Assembly: GCA_029777145.1 (NCBI GenBank) | Contig: JAKOSS010000248.1 | Coordinates: 1 to 18,675, forward strand | Source: Acidobacteriota bacterium | GTDB lineage: Bacteria; Acidobacteriota; Blastocatellia; Pyrinomonadales; Pyrinomonadaceae | Direction of reading: 5' to 3' | DNA length: 18,675 bases | Part shown: in pieces, positions 1 through 8,874 of the stretch | How positions within the stretch are numbered: position 1 is the first letter of the stretch | Layout of the letters: the number at the start of each line of letters is the position of its first letter | Notes under the pieces: model-generated | What the model was told of the DNA's origin: nothing | Databases searched by the model: none | What the model saw: only the letters and a program-made list of their open reading frames with translations | Program-made: the position numbers and the translations under genes

Positions 1-347
1 CGCGTCGCACGCGTGTCGGATCCGACCGATTCCGACGTCCTGTTCGCGCCGTCGAGCCGCATGTAGACCGCGGTCGCCAGCGTTGTCCGGCCGCTCGGGT
101 CCGGCACCACGTAAACGGCGTCGGTGGCGGTCAGCCAAAGGTCGAACGGCGTTCCGTGGGCCCGGAACCGGACGCGCGGATCGAATTGTCCCTTGTTTTC
201 TTCAAAAAACGGCGATCTCGCCAAAACGCTGGCGGCCGCACTTGCGTTGCCACGGTGCGTCCCGAAAACGAAAAAAAAGGCCGCTGCAATTGCCGCGACC
301 GAACCGAGGAATAAAATTCGTCTTTCTAATTTGCCGAAACGATGCAT
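1..347 (-). CDS. Large secreted protein, N-terminal part ('ENKGQ'/DUF7948-like, SBBP-repeat type), cut by window edge
   Basis: The frame reads leftward from an ATG at 347-345 without a stop to the window edge (115 codons). A GAGGAG ribosome binding site (360-355) lies 7 bases upstream of the ATG. The N-terminus has basic residues and then a hydrophobic stretch (about residues 11-27, rich in Ala/Phe), which looks like a signal peptide. Next comes the motif FFEENKGQFDPRVRFRAHGT, followed by LWLTATDAVYVV. From family knowledge, this motif opens the N-terminal domain of long exported proteins that carry SBBP or similar beta-propeller repeats, common in Acidobacteria and Bacteroidetes. The function of that domain is unknown and its location is probably the cell surface or periplasm. 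The gene is divergent from the metalloprotease gene. The repeats themselves are not visible, so the full architecture is inferred. Confidence 0.75.
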   Translation of the reverse strand, partial: MHRFGKLERRILFLGSVAAIAAAFFFVFGTHRGNASAAASVLARSPFFEENKGQFDPRVRFRAHGTPFDLWLTATDAVYVVPDPSGRTTLATAVYMRLDGANRTSESVGSDTRAT

Positions 348-394
348 CTTGTAACTCCTCATCAAATGATCTCGGGTGCAGCGGATCGCTTGAT

Positions 395-413
395 GTGAGG
401 TCACGTTCCTCAC
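395..413. repeat. Perfect 6-bp inverted repeat in divergent region
   Basis: GTGAGG (395-400) and CCTCAC (408-413) flank a 7-base spacer. The repeat sits between the two divergent genes, so it could be an operator or a hairpin in the leader of the metalloprotease mRNA. No known binding motif was recognised. Confidence 0.3.
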
Positions 414-513
414 CGGTACCGATGAAATTTGCCCGCCCTATCCGTCGGGCGAACATCGATCTCGCCGCACAATGGCCCGTAGACCTGATTCCAACACGAT
501 TCGGCAAGAAGTT

Positions 514-544
514 CACCGCATATCCATGCGGGTTTTTTGCGGTG
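514..544 (+). terminator. Terminator-like hairpin with a competing alternative pairing, in the leader of the metalloprotease gene
   Basis: CCGCAT (516-521) pairs with ATGCGG (526-531) over a 4-base loop, and six T residues follow at 533-538. This is the form of an intrinsic terminator for rightward transcription. The left strand can instead pair further on, CACCGCA (514-520) with TGCGGTG (538-544), which would break the terminator. No rightward gene lies upstream, so it would act on a leader transcript of the gene at 605. Confidence 0.35.
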
Positions 545-604
545 CGGGCCGACTTGCCCGGCACGCCGTTTCGGCTTAACTTAATCAGGTCAAGGAGATA
601 ATAA

Positions 605-3082
<2,478 letters not shown>

Positions 3083-3151
3083 ATTCGGGGAGTCGCGATG
3101 CCTCAAAATAGTCAGCCGCAGGTCATGCGGAAAGCGCAGATCAATTTATGC

Positions 3152-3186
3152 CTGATCCGTGTAAATCCGCGCGATCCGCGGCGAAA
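3152..3186. repeat. Dispersed intergenic repeat of the 'ATCCGCG' type
   Basis: Between convergent genes there are three near-copies of ATCCG(T/C)G at about 10-base spacing, ending in ATCCGCGGCG. From memory, this resembles a dispersed non-coding repeat seen in many environmental genomes. Its function is unknown. No other feature was seen in the 113-base gap between the genes. Confidence 0.4.
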
Positions 3187-3195
3187 TCTTTCAGG

Positions 3196-3867
3196 TTAAA
3201 AGAACTTCTTCGTATTCTTCTCGACGTATTGCGTGATCTGCTTGACGGTGGTGAAGTCGCCCAACGAAGCGTTCGCGTCGCCATCGGTCGTGAATTTCGT
3301 CCCAGTGTTGACGAAAACGGCGTTCTGCGGATACGAGTCGCGTGCCGCGAGGCAACTGCCCGCGATCACGACGTCGATATTGCCGTCACCGTTGAGATCC
3401 TCGAAGCCGACTCCTTCGACCCAGCAGGCCTGGATGCCGTCAAACGCGTCCGGAAAATCAAAGACCTTCTTCCCGTCCTTGAAAATGTGGAAAGTCGAGC
3501 CGCGCGGCACGTCAGTCTCGTCGACCATGTCGTCGATGCTTCCGAAGGTCACGAAGCACGATCCGGGAAACGGCTCGTGATCGAAGACGAACGTTTGCGA
3601 CGCGATCAGCCGCATGCCGTCCATCTTCGCCCTCAGACACGTCGATTTATCGATCGAAGATTTGACCGGAGTCGATTTTGATTCGGTGCTCGTCGGCTCT
3701 TCCGCCGGAGACGAATCGACGGCCTTGCCTTTCGGCTCAGCAGTGGCAGAGGGCGACGGAGATACCGATGCCGTATTTTCCTTGGTTTCGATCACACAAC
3801 CGACGGCGAAAACCGTCAGCGCAATCGCAAAAACTACCATCAAGATTCGGACAAGATTCATATGCAT
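3196..3867 (-). CDS. Putative lipoprotein with one FG-GAP/VCBS-like Ca-binding motif
   Basis: This 223-residue protein has an N-terminal hydrophobic segment ending in AVGC, so C24 is a likely lipidation site. A Ser/Pro/Thr/Glu-rich linker (about 30-72) follows, typical of a flexible tether from the membrane. The rest is a compact domain with four further cysteines (C77, C104, C148, C172) and the loop DLNGDGNID (157-165), which matches the Asp/Asn-rich calcium loop of FG-GAP/VCBS repeats. The start at 3867 is preferred over the ATG at 3861 because an AGGGA lies 10 bases upstream of 3867. The role is unknown; an envelope-attached sensor or binding protein would fit. The gene is divergent from the antiporter gene and convergent with the protease gene. 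Confidence 0.8.
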   Translation of the reverse strand: MHMNLVRILMVVFAIALTVFAVGCVIETKENTASVSPSPSATAEPKGKAVDSSPAEEPTSTESKSTPVKSSIDKSTCLRAKMDGMRLIASQTFVFDHEPFPGSCFVTFGSIDDMVDETDVPRGSTFHIFKDGKKVFDFPDAFDGIQACWVEGVGFEDLNGDGNIDVVIAGSCLAARDSYPQNAVFVNTGTKFTTDGDANASLGDFTTVKQITQYVEKNTKKFF

Positions 3868-3902
3868 TTGATTGAATTCCCTGCGTAAGAATAGCCGAGC
3901 GC

Positions 3903-3937
3903 CGGACGGGAAGCAATCACAATCCGTCCGACTTTTT
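3903..3937 (+). terminator. Hairpin plus T-run between divergent genes
   Basis: CGGACGG (3903-3909) pairs with CCGTCCG (3924-3930) over a 14-base loop, and ACTTTTT follows. The shape is that of an intrinsic terminator for rightward transcripts, but no rightward gene lies immediately upstream. It may instead be an operator or insulate the antiporter gene. It also argues against translation starting at the earlier in-frame ATG (3872). Confidence 0.25.
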
Positions 3938-3963
3938 GCCGCCGATCGGACTTCAGGTAAACT
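3936..3963 (+). promoter_or_regulatory. Candidate sigma-70-type promoter of the antiporter gene
   Basis: TTGCCG (3936-3941) and TAAACT (3958-3963) are 16 bases apart, each matching 4 of 6 consensus bases. Transcription would start near 3970, leaving about 25 bases of leader before the ATG at 3995. This spacing supports the shorter start of that gene. Confidence 0.3.
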
Positions 3964-3994
3964 GTTGCCGAGTTCACCCGATCTTCAAACAATT

Positions 3995-5152
3995 ATGAGC
4001 GAATCGAAATCTTCATGGTTCAAGCCGTCGCTTGACTGGTTGCTGATCTTCGTCCCGATCGCCGTCGCACTGCGCTTCGTCCCGTCGCTTGAGAATCCGA
4101 CGGCATTGTTCATCGTCTCGTGTCTTTCGATCATCCCGCTTGCCGGTTGGATGGGAAAAGGGACGGAACATTTGGCCGAACACCTTGGGCCCGGAGCCGG
4201 CGGTTTGCTGAGCGCGACATTCGGAAACGCGGCGGAGCTGATCATCGCAATGTTCGCGCTTTCGAAAGGACTGGAGGGCGTCGTGAAAGCGTCGATCACC
4301 GGTTCGATCCTCGGTAATTTGTTGTTGGTACTCGGTTTATCGCTCGTCGCGGGCGGAATCAAGTACAAGCGTCAGTCGTTCAACCGGACGGCGTCGAGTA
4401 TGTCGGCGACGGCGCTGACACTTGCCGCGGCGGCGCTTTTGGTACCGACGATCTTTCATGTGGTGGCCGAGCGCGTTCCGGTTTCGTCCGGCGGTTGGAC
4501 GCCCGAAAAGGAGCAGACCTTGTCGCTCGCGATCGCCTTCGTACTCGCCGTGACGTACCTGTTCACGCTCGTCTTTTCGCTCGTGACGCACAAGAACATG
4601 CTTCAAAGCGATTCGATGCACGCCGTGGAAGATGTCGGCGAGGAACTCGAAAATGCCGGCGAACACTGGTCGAAAGGCCGAGCTCTCACCGTGCTTCTGA
4701 TCGCGACCGGGTTCGTCGCGCTGATCGCCGAATTTCTCGTCGGGGCGGTCGAGGAAGCAGGGAAGACTCTCGGATTGACGGAAGTCTTCGTCGGAGTGAT
4801 CGTCGTCGCGATCATCGGCAACGCCGCCGAGAATTCGTCGGCGATCCTGATGGCACTGCGCAACAAGATGGATCTCAGCCTTGGAATTTCGCTCGGCTCG
4901 AGCCTGCAGATCGCGCTCTTCGTCGCGCCGATCCTGGTGTTTGCGTCGTATCTTTTCGGCAAGCCGATGAATCTCGAATTCACCATCCCCGAGGTGTTCG
5001 CGGTAATGATCGCGATATTGATCGTCCAGCAGATCTCGTCGGACGGCGAGAGCAATTGGATCGAGGGCGTGCAATTGCTCTCGGTCTACGCGATCCTCGG
5101 GATCCTTTTCTATTTTCTCCCGGACATCGGAACCCCCGTCGGCGGGCATTAG
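3995..5152 (+). CDS. Calcium/proton antiporter (CaCA superfamily, CAX family)
   Basis: This 385-residue integral membrane protein has about 11 hydrophobic segments. Both alpha-repeat signatures of the Ca2+:cation antiporter superfamily are present: [13 protein letters not shown] (G77-E81 core) and [14 protein letters not shown] (G275-E279 core). The paired GNAAE glutamates line the ion path in known CAX structures. An acidic stretch in the middle ([17 protein letters not shown]) matches the acidic loop between the two halves. It should export Ca2+ in exchange for H+ across the inner membrane. The frame is open from 3872, but the extra 41 residues are hydrophilic and would run through a hairpin and the candidate promoter. 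MSESKSSWF at 3995 is therefore chosen, and the length then fits the family. No clear ribosome binding site is seen. Confidence 0.92.
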   Translation: MSESKSSWFKPSLDWLLIFVPIAVALRFVPSLENPTALFIVSCLSIIPLAGWMGKGTEHLAEHLGPGAGGLLSATFGNAAELIIAMFALSKGLEGVVKASITGSILGNLLLVLGLSLVAGGIKYKRQSFNRTASSMSATALTLAAAALLVPTIFHVVAERVPVSSGGWTPEKEQTLSLAIAFVLAVTYLFTLVFSLVTHKNMLQSDSMHAVEDVGEELENAGEHWSKGRALTVLLIATGFVALIAEFLVGAVEEAGKTLGLTEVFVGVIVVAIIGNAAENSSAILMALRNKMDLSLGISLGSSLQIALFVAPILVFASYLFGKPMNLEFTIPEVFAVMIAILIVQQISSDGESNWIEGVQLLSVYAILGILFYFLPDIGTPVGGH

Positions 5153-5156
5153 GGAA

Positions 5157-5410
5157 TTGCCCGCGAATCACGCGAAAGGACGCGAAAAATGGTTCAATCC
5201 ATTTTGCGTGGTTGGCGAAAATTCGCGAGCACGCCTCTGCGTCCATCCCTGAGGGCAACAACGACGACACCCGCCATCACTCTTTCGCGCATTTTCGCGT
5301 GATTAGCGGGCAAAAAAATGAGCGGTCGTAATGGCAGGTTTCCACGAATAATCGCGAAAGGACGCGAAATGGATCGACTCCTATTTCGCGTCTTTTCGCG
5401 TGATTCGCGG
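5157..5410. repeat. Cluster of inverted copies of a GC-rich repeat between convergent genes
   Basis: A unit of about 30 bases built from GCGAATCACGCGAAA and GGACGCGAAA occurs at 5157-5187 and, degenerate, at 5342-5371. Reverse-complement copies lie at 5283-5313 and 5382-5410, with a weaker reverse copy near 5191-5216. The arms 5157-5187 and 5283-5313 match at 27 of 31 positions. The arms at 5351-5371 and 5382-5401 enclose only about 10 bases and can form a long hairpin. The array fills the 266-base gap between the converging antiporter and tryptophanase genes. It could stop transcription from both sides or be a REP/REPIN-like mobile repeat. No coding potential was recognised. Confidence 0.7.
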
Positions 5411-5418
5411 TCCCGGTT

Positions 5419-6798
5419 TCAATCAACGATCGGTTCAAAACTCGCAGTGAAATGGCGCAGGAACGGCGCCCCTTTCGCGATCCGGTAACCGCAGAGCGAT
5501 TCCCGCCGTTCGGCGACGCTCAGGATCGCCTCGATCACGTAATCGATATGGCTCTGCGTGTATGCCCGATGCGGGATCGCGAGCCGGACCAATTCCATCG
5601 CGGCGGGCGTTTCGACGCCGGTCTCCGGATCCGCATGACCGTACATCACCGAACCGATCTCGCACGAACGGATCCCCGCTTCGCGATAGAGTTCGATCGC
5701 AAGAGCCTGCCCGGGATACTGCGACACCGGAATATGCGGGAGCATCGCCGCCGCGTCGATATAGATCGCATGTCCGCCGGGCGGCTGGATTATCGGGACG
5801 CCGCGTTCGGCGATGTGCCGTCCGAGATAGCCGATCGACGCCAGCCGATACTGCAGGTAATCCTCGTGCAGAACTTCCTGAAGCCCGACCGCGATGGCTT
5901 CGAGATCGCGTCCCGCGAGTCCGCCGTAAGTCGGGAATCCCTCGGTCAGGATCAACAGGTCCTTTTCCTGCTGCGCGATCAGATCGTCGTTCGTGCACAA
6001 GAATCCGCCGATGTTGACGAGGCCGTCCTTTTTCGCCGACATCGTGCAGCCGTCGGCGAGCGAGAACATCTCGCGCGCTATTTCTTTGACTGATTTGTCT
6101 GCGTAGCCTTCCTCGCGAAGCTTGATGAAATAGGCGTTCTCGGCGAAGCGGCAGGCGTCCAAGTAGAGCGGAATTCCGTGCGCGAGACAGATCTCCTTTA
6201 CCTCGCGGATATTCGCCATCGAGACAGGTTGTCCGCCGCCGGAGTTGTTCGTCACGGTCAGCATCACCAGCGGGATCCGTTCCGGTCCGATCCTGTCGAT
6301 CAGCGCCCGCAGTGCGTCGGTATCCATGTTGCCCTTGAAGGGATGCGCGACCGATGGATGATAAAACTCGGGAATCGGAAGGTCGACGGCCTCGGCCTTG
6401 ACGTATTCGATGTTCGCGCGCGTCGTGTCGAAGTGCGTATTGTTAGGTACGACCGATCCTTCGCGGCAAAGGACCGAAAAGAGAATACGCTCGGCGGCCC
6501 GTCCCTGGTGCGTCGGGATGACGTGCCGGAAGCCGAAAATGTCGCGGACGCTATCCTCGAAATGATAATAGCTCGAACTTCCGGCGTACGATTCGTCGCC
6601 CTGCATGATCGCGGACCATTGTTTGGAACTCATCGCGCCGGTGCCGCTGTCGGTCAGCAGATCGATGACGACGTCGTCGGCGTGGAGCAGGAAAAGATTA
6701 TAGTTGGCTTGCTTTAAGAATTGTTCGCGCTCTTCGCGGGTCGTCATCTTGATCGGTTCGACGACCTTCACGCGGAACGGTTCGATAATGGTTTTCAT
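5419..6798 (-). CDS. tnaA: Tryptophanase (tryptophan indole-lyase), PLP-dependent beta-eliminating lyase
   Basis: The 459-residue protein belongs to the tryptophanase/tyrosine phenol-lyase family, which cleaves an aromatic amino acid to pyruvate, ammonia and indole or phenol. SAKKDGLVNIGG carries the PLP-binding lysine K257; R100 (THQGR), LLTDSGTGAM and RFAENAYFIK are family signatures. Overall it resembles tyrosine phenol-lyase in places (SSKQW, KKDGLVNIGG). However, at the positions that separate the two enzymes (compared from memory) it has the tryptophanase state: D124 in FDTT, I381 in CEIGS instead of the phenol-lyase Arg, and H449 in LRHF instead of Phe. Indole production is therefore the better call. 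The start at 6798 (MKTIIEPFRV) aligns with family N-termini; the in-frame upstream codons to 6888 do not. It acts in the cytoplasm. It is divergent from the purine permease gene. Confidence 0.85.
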   Translation of the reverse strand: MKTIIEPFRVKVVEPIKMTTREEREQFLKQANYNLFLLHADDVVIDLLTDSGTGAMSSKQWSAIMQGDESYAGSSSYYHFEDSVRDIFGFRHVIPTHQGRAAERILFSVLCREGSVVPNNTHFDTTRANIEYVKAEAVDLPIPEFYHPSVAHPFKGNMDTDALRALIDRIGPERIPLVMLTVTNNSGGGQPVSMANIREVKEICLAHGIPLYLDACRFAENAYFIKLREEGYADKSVKEIAREMFSLADGCTMSAKKDGLVNIGGFLCTNDDLIAQQEKDLLILTEGFPTYGGLAGRDLEAIAVGLQEVLHEDYLQYRLASIGYLGRHIAERGVPIIQPPGGHAIYIDAAAMLPHIPVSQYPGQALAIELYREAGIRSCEIGSVMYGHADPETGVETPAAMELVRLAIPHRAYTQSHIDYVIEAILSVAERRESLCGYRIAKGAPFLRHFTASFEPIVD

Positions 6799-6811
6799 AT
6801 TGGATTGCCCG

Positions 6812-6868
6812 TTAAGTATGTCTATTGGGCCAGGAATCGATTCTTCGACATTTCTCCGGCCGGAACAT
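6812..6868 (-). CDS. Possible 18-residue leader peptide with a single Trp ahead of tryptophanase
   Basis: An ATG at 6868-6866 opens a short frame (MFRPEKCRRIDSWPNRHT) that stops 13 bases before the tryptophanase ATG. It has one Trp at residue 13, followed by Pro. In enterobacteria the peptide TnaC, with Trp12, stalls the ribosome when tryptophan is present and so induces tnaA. The TnaC context residues (WFNID and terminal Pro) are absent here and no good ribosome binding site is visible. The position and the Trp are suggestive only; a chance frame is quite possible. Confidence 0.2.
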   Translation of the reverse strand: MFRPEKCRRIDSWPNRHT

Positions 6869-6927
6869 CGCAATTGATCGAATAACAAAATTCTGAAGGT
6901 ATAGCCGTTCGCCGGATATTCGGAGGT

Positions 6928-7075
6928 GATTTCTCATGAATTGCCGTTCGTTTTAACGAACGGTTACAGAATCGATCAAGGCCTCCGGCTTCAGCCGGAT
7001 TCCGGGCTGAAGCCCAGCAAATCTTGAGATTACCGCGATCCGTCAGTTGAAGCAGACGGCAATTCATAAGAACCC
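6928..7075. repeat. MITE-like element with nested inverted repeats
   Basis: The ends 6928-6963 and 7040-7075 are inverted copies matching at 27 of 36 positions, including a perfect 12-base block, ATGAATTGCCGT (6936-6947) against ACGGCAATTCAT (7056-7067). The left end folds on itself (CCGTTCGTT, TT, AACGAACGG; 6944-6963), and the right end does so more weakly. The centre has another hairpin: GGCTTCAGCC (6987-6996) with GGCTGAAGCC (7005-7014). The layout of two terminal hairpins around a GGCTTCAGCC-type hairpin recalls non-coding repeats known from Bacteroidetes and Acidobacteria genomes. No reading frame inside looks real. It lies between divergent genes and may influence their leaders. Confidence 0.6.
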
Positions 7076-7278
7076 ATTTGCAACGGTTAATTCTCTGATT
7101 CCCAGGTTCCCGGTTTTGGCACGGCCTCGAACGCAGACGACAACTCAGCGAGGCGTCGTCTCCGTTGGGCGATTTCGGTTGCGTGCAAAAACTGATTTTC
7201 AAACAGCCTTTCAATCTCAATTCTTAATTATTGCCGGCGGCTTAGCAAGTCCATCCGGAGCCGGCCGAACGCCAACGT
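7076..7278. other. Intergenic stretch upstream of the purine permease promoter
   Basis: Apart from a 7-bp hairpin, AGACGAC (7135-7141) with GTCGTCT (7155-7161), nothing was recognised. No purine-riboswitch core was seen, and in any case the stretch lies upstream of the best promoter. Confidence 0.4.
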
Positions 7279-7306
7279 TTGGCTCGAAATTCTCGAATGC
7301 TATACT
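7279..7306 (+). promoter_or_regulatory. Sigma-70-type promoter with extended -10, for the purine permease
   Basis: TTGGCT (7279-7284) and TATACT (7301-7306) are 16 bases apart. TG at 7298-7299 gives an extended -10 (TGcTATACT). Transcription would start near 7313, about 44 bases before the ATG at 7357. The promoter overlaps the longer TTG-initiated reading frame and so argues for the later start. Confidence 0.6.
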
Positions 7307-7356
7307 CAGACGTCAAATCGACCGATCACATACCGAAGAGGAAGACGAAACAGGCT

Positions 7357-8628
7357 ATGGCGAATCTCCGAACCGAAGCAATCGCAGGAGTTACGACGTT
7401 TCTGACGATGGCGTACATCGTCGTCGTCAATCCCGCGATACTCTCGACTGAAGGCACCGGGATCACCTTTTCCGGAGCGTTGACGGCGACCGTGCTCGTC
7501 TGCGTCACGATGACGCTGATGATGGGTCTTTACGCAAAACTGCCGTACGCCGTCGCGCCGGGGATGGGGATCAACGCCTTTTTCACCTACACGATCATTC
7601 TCGGCCAGGGCGTTCCGTGGCAGACCGCGCTCGGGATCGTGTTCTGGGCCGGCGTGCTTTTCCTGGCGGTATCGGTGACGCCGGTGCGGACCGCGATCGC
7701 CAAGGCGATACCGAAGAACCTGCGGATCGGCGCGGCCGCCGGCATCGGCGTCTTTCTGACCTTTATCGGGCTCAAGAATTCGGGTTTCGTCGTCGCCGAC
7801 AAGGCGACGCTCGTTAAGTTCGGCGAGTTCGGCTGGCAGTCGGTCGCGACGCTCGCGGGCATTGTCCTCACGGTCTTTCTGCTGAAGAGAAAAAGCTCGC
7901 TCGCGTTCCTCGCGGGGATCGCCTTCGTGACGGTCGTCGCGCTCGTCGCCGGCTGGACGAAAATGCCGGAACGGATCGTCGCCGCGCCCGATTTCACGTC
8001 GGTTCTATTCAAGCTGGACGTCATGGGCGCGCTCAAGCTCTCGCTTCTGCCGGCGATCATCTCGATCATGTTCACGGACCTTTTCGACTCGATCTCGACC
8101 TTCATCGGCGTCGCGCACGCCGCGGATCTCGTCGATGAAGAAGGTCACCCGACCAATCTGAAGGAAGGACTGATCGTCGATTCGTTCGCGACCTTCGGAG
8201 CTGGTCTTTTCGGATCGTCATCGGGAACGGCCTATATCGAGAGCGTTGCGGGAATCGAAATGGGCGGCCGGACAGGCCTGACCGCCGTTTTCACCGCGCT
8301 CTGCTTCATCCCGTGCCTGTTCATCGCACCGCTCGCCGGGGTCGTACCCGCAAGCGCGACGGCCGTCGTACTGATACTCGTCGGCGCGTTCATGTTCCGG
8401 AGCGTCCGCGAACTCGAGTTCGAACATCTCGAAGACGCGATCCCGTCTTTCCTGACCGTCATCCTGATTCCGCTGACGTTTTCGATCACTCAGGGAATTC
8501 TCTGGGGATTCATTTCGCACGTCGCGCTCTACCTCATCGCGGGACGCGCACGCGAGGTACATCCGTTGATGTATCTGCTCGGAATTCTAAGTTTCGGACT
8601 CATCTGGCTCGAACACGGAAAGTTCTAG
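7357..8628 (+). CDS. NCS2-family purine permease, AzgA/PbuG (guanine/hypoxanthine) type
   Basis: The 423-residue membrane protein has about 12 to 14 hydrophobic segments. Signatures of the AzgA-like branch of the nucleobase:cation symporter-2 family are clear: GVTTFLTMAYIVVVNPAIL at residues 11-29, APGMGINAFF at 67-76, DLFDSIST at 241-248 with its acidic pair D241/D244, and GTAYIESVAGIEMGGRTG downstream. Family members import hypoxanthine, guanine or adenine with protons for purine salvage. The start ATG at 7357 places MANLRTEAIAG at the N-terminus as in homologues; earlier in-frame starts would overlap the promoter. A weak GAGGAAG lies about 12 bases upstream. The exact purine cannot be told from the sequence. 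The 246 bases after it, up to the kinase gene, hold no clear gene. Confidence 0.92.
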   Translation: MANLRTEAIAGVTTFLTMAYIVVVNPAILSTEGTGITFSGALTATVLVCVTMTLMMGLYAKLPYAVAPGMGINAFFTYTIILGQGVPWQTALGIVFWAGVLFLAVSVTPVRTAIAKAIPKNLRIGAAAGIGVFLTFIGLKNSGFVVADKATLVKFGEFGWQSVATLAGIVLTVFLLKRKSSLAFLAGIAFVTVVALVAGWTKMPERIVAAPDFTSVLFKLDVMGALKLSLLPAIISIMFTDLFDSISTFIGVAHAADLVDEEGHPTNLKEGLIVDSFATFGAGLFGSSSGTAYIESVAGIEMGGRTGLTAVFTALCFIPCLFIAPLAGVVPASATAVVLILVGAFMFRSVRELEFEHLEDAIPSFLTVILIPLTFSITQGILWGFISHVALYLIAGRAREVHPLMYLLGILSFGLIWLEHGKF

Positions 8629-8874
8629 GAAAGTGGGAAGTAGAAAGCAAAAGGTGAGCACAGAAAGTCGCCAGGCGAGGGATCCAAACGTAAGACTCAA
8701 ACCAGATCACGCGACCGAGTCAGGTGCCCGCGAATTGAAGCAAATCAGAAAACCGCCGTCAGCTCGCGTGCCTTTTTCAACATGACCGTCAATGTTTGAC
8801 CTCGGGGCGAGCCGATCGAAGACGCTCGCTGCCTGATGGCCTTGATGATGTCTCGAATTCGGCTCGCGTTGCGA

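Noticed and set aside
83..601. Rightward open frame of 172 codons and the leftward frame 202-660
   Set aside because: Both overlap the well-supported leftward gene 1-347 and the divergent regulatory region. Their translations are Arg/Pro-rich and resemble nothing, as expected of shadow frames in GC-rich DNA.
3872..3994. 41-residue N-terminal extension of the antiporter
   Set aside because: The residues are hydrophilic and not antiporter-like. The stretch contains a hairpin and the likely promoter, and the start at 3995 gives the normal family length.
5157..5410. CRISPR array
   Set aside because: The repeats alternate in orientation, vary in sequence and lack uniform spacers; no cas gene is near.
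6822..7220. Leftward 132-codon frame upstream of tryptophanase
   Set aside because: It runs through the inverted-repeat element and shows no recognisable domain or ribosome binding site.
7279..7356. 26-residue N-terminal extension of the purine permease from a TTG
   Set aside because: The TTG is the -35 element of the likely promoter, and homologues begin at the MANLRTEAIAG-like position.
7074..7356. Purine riboswitch ahead of the permease
   Set aside because: No purine-riboswitch core or other known aptamer pattern was recognised, and the leader after the likely start site is only about 44 bases.
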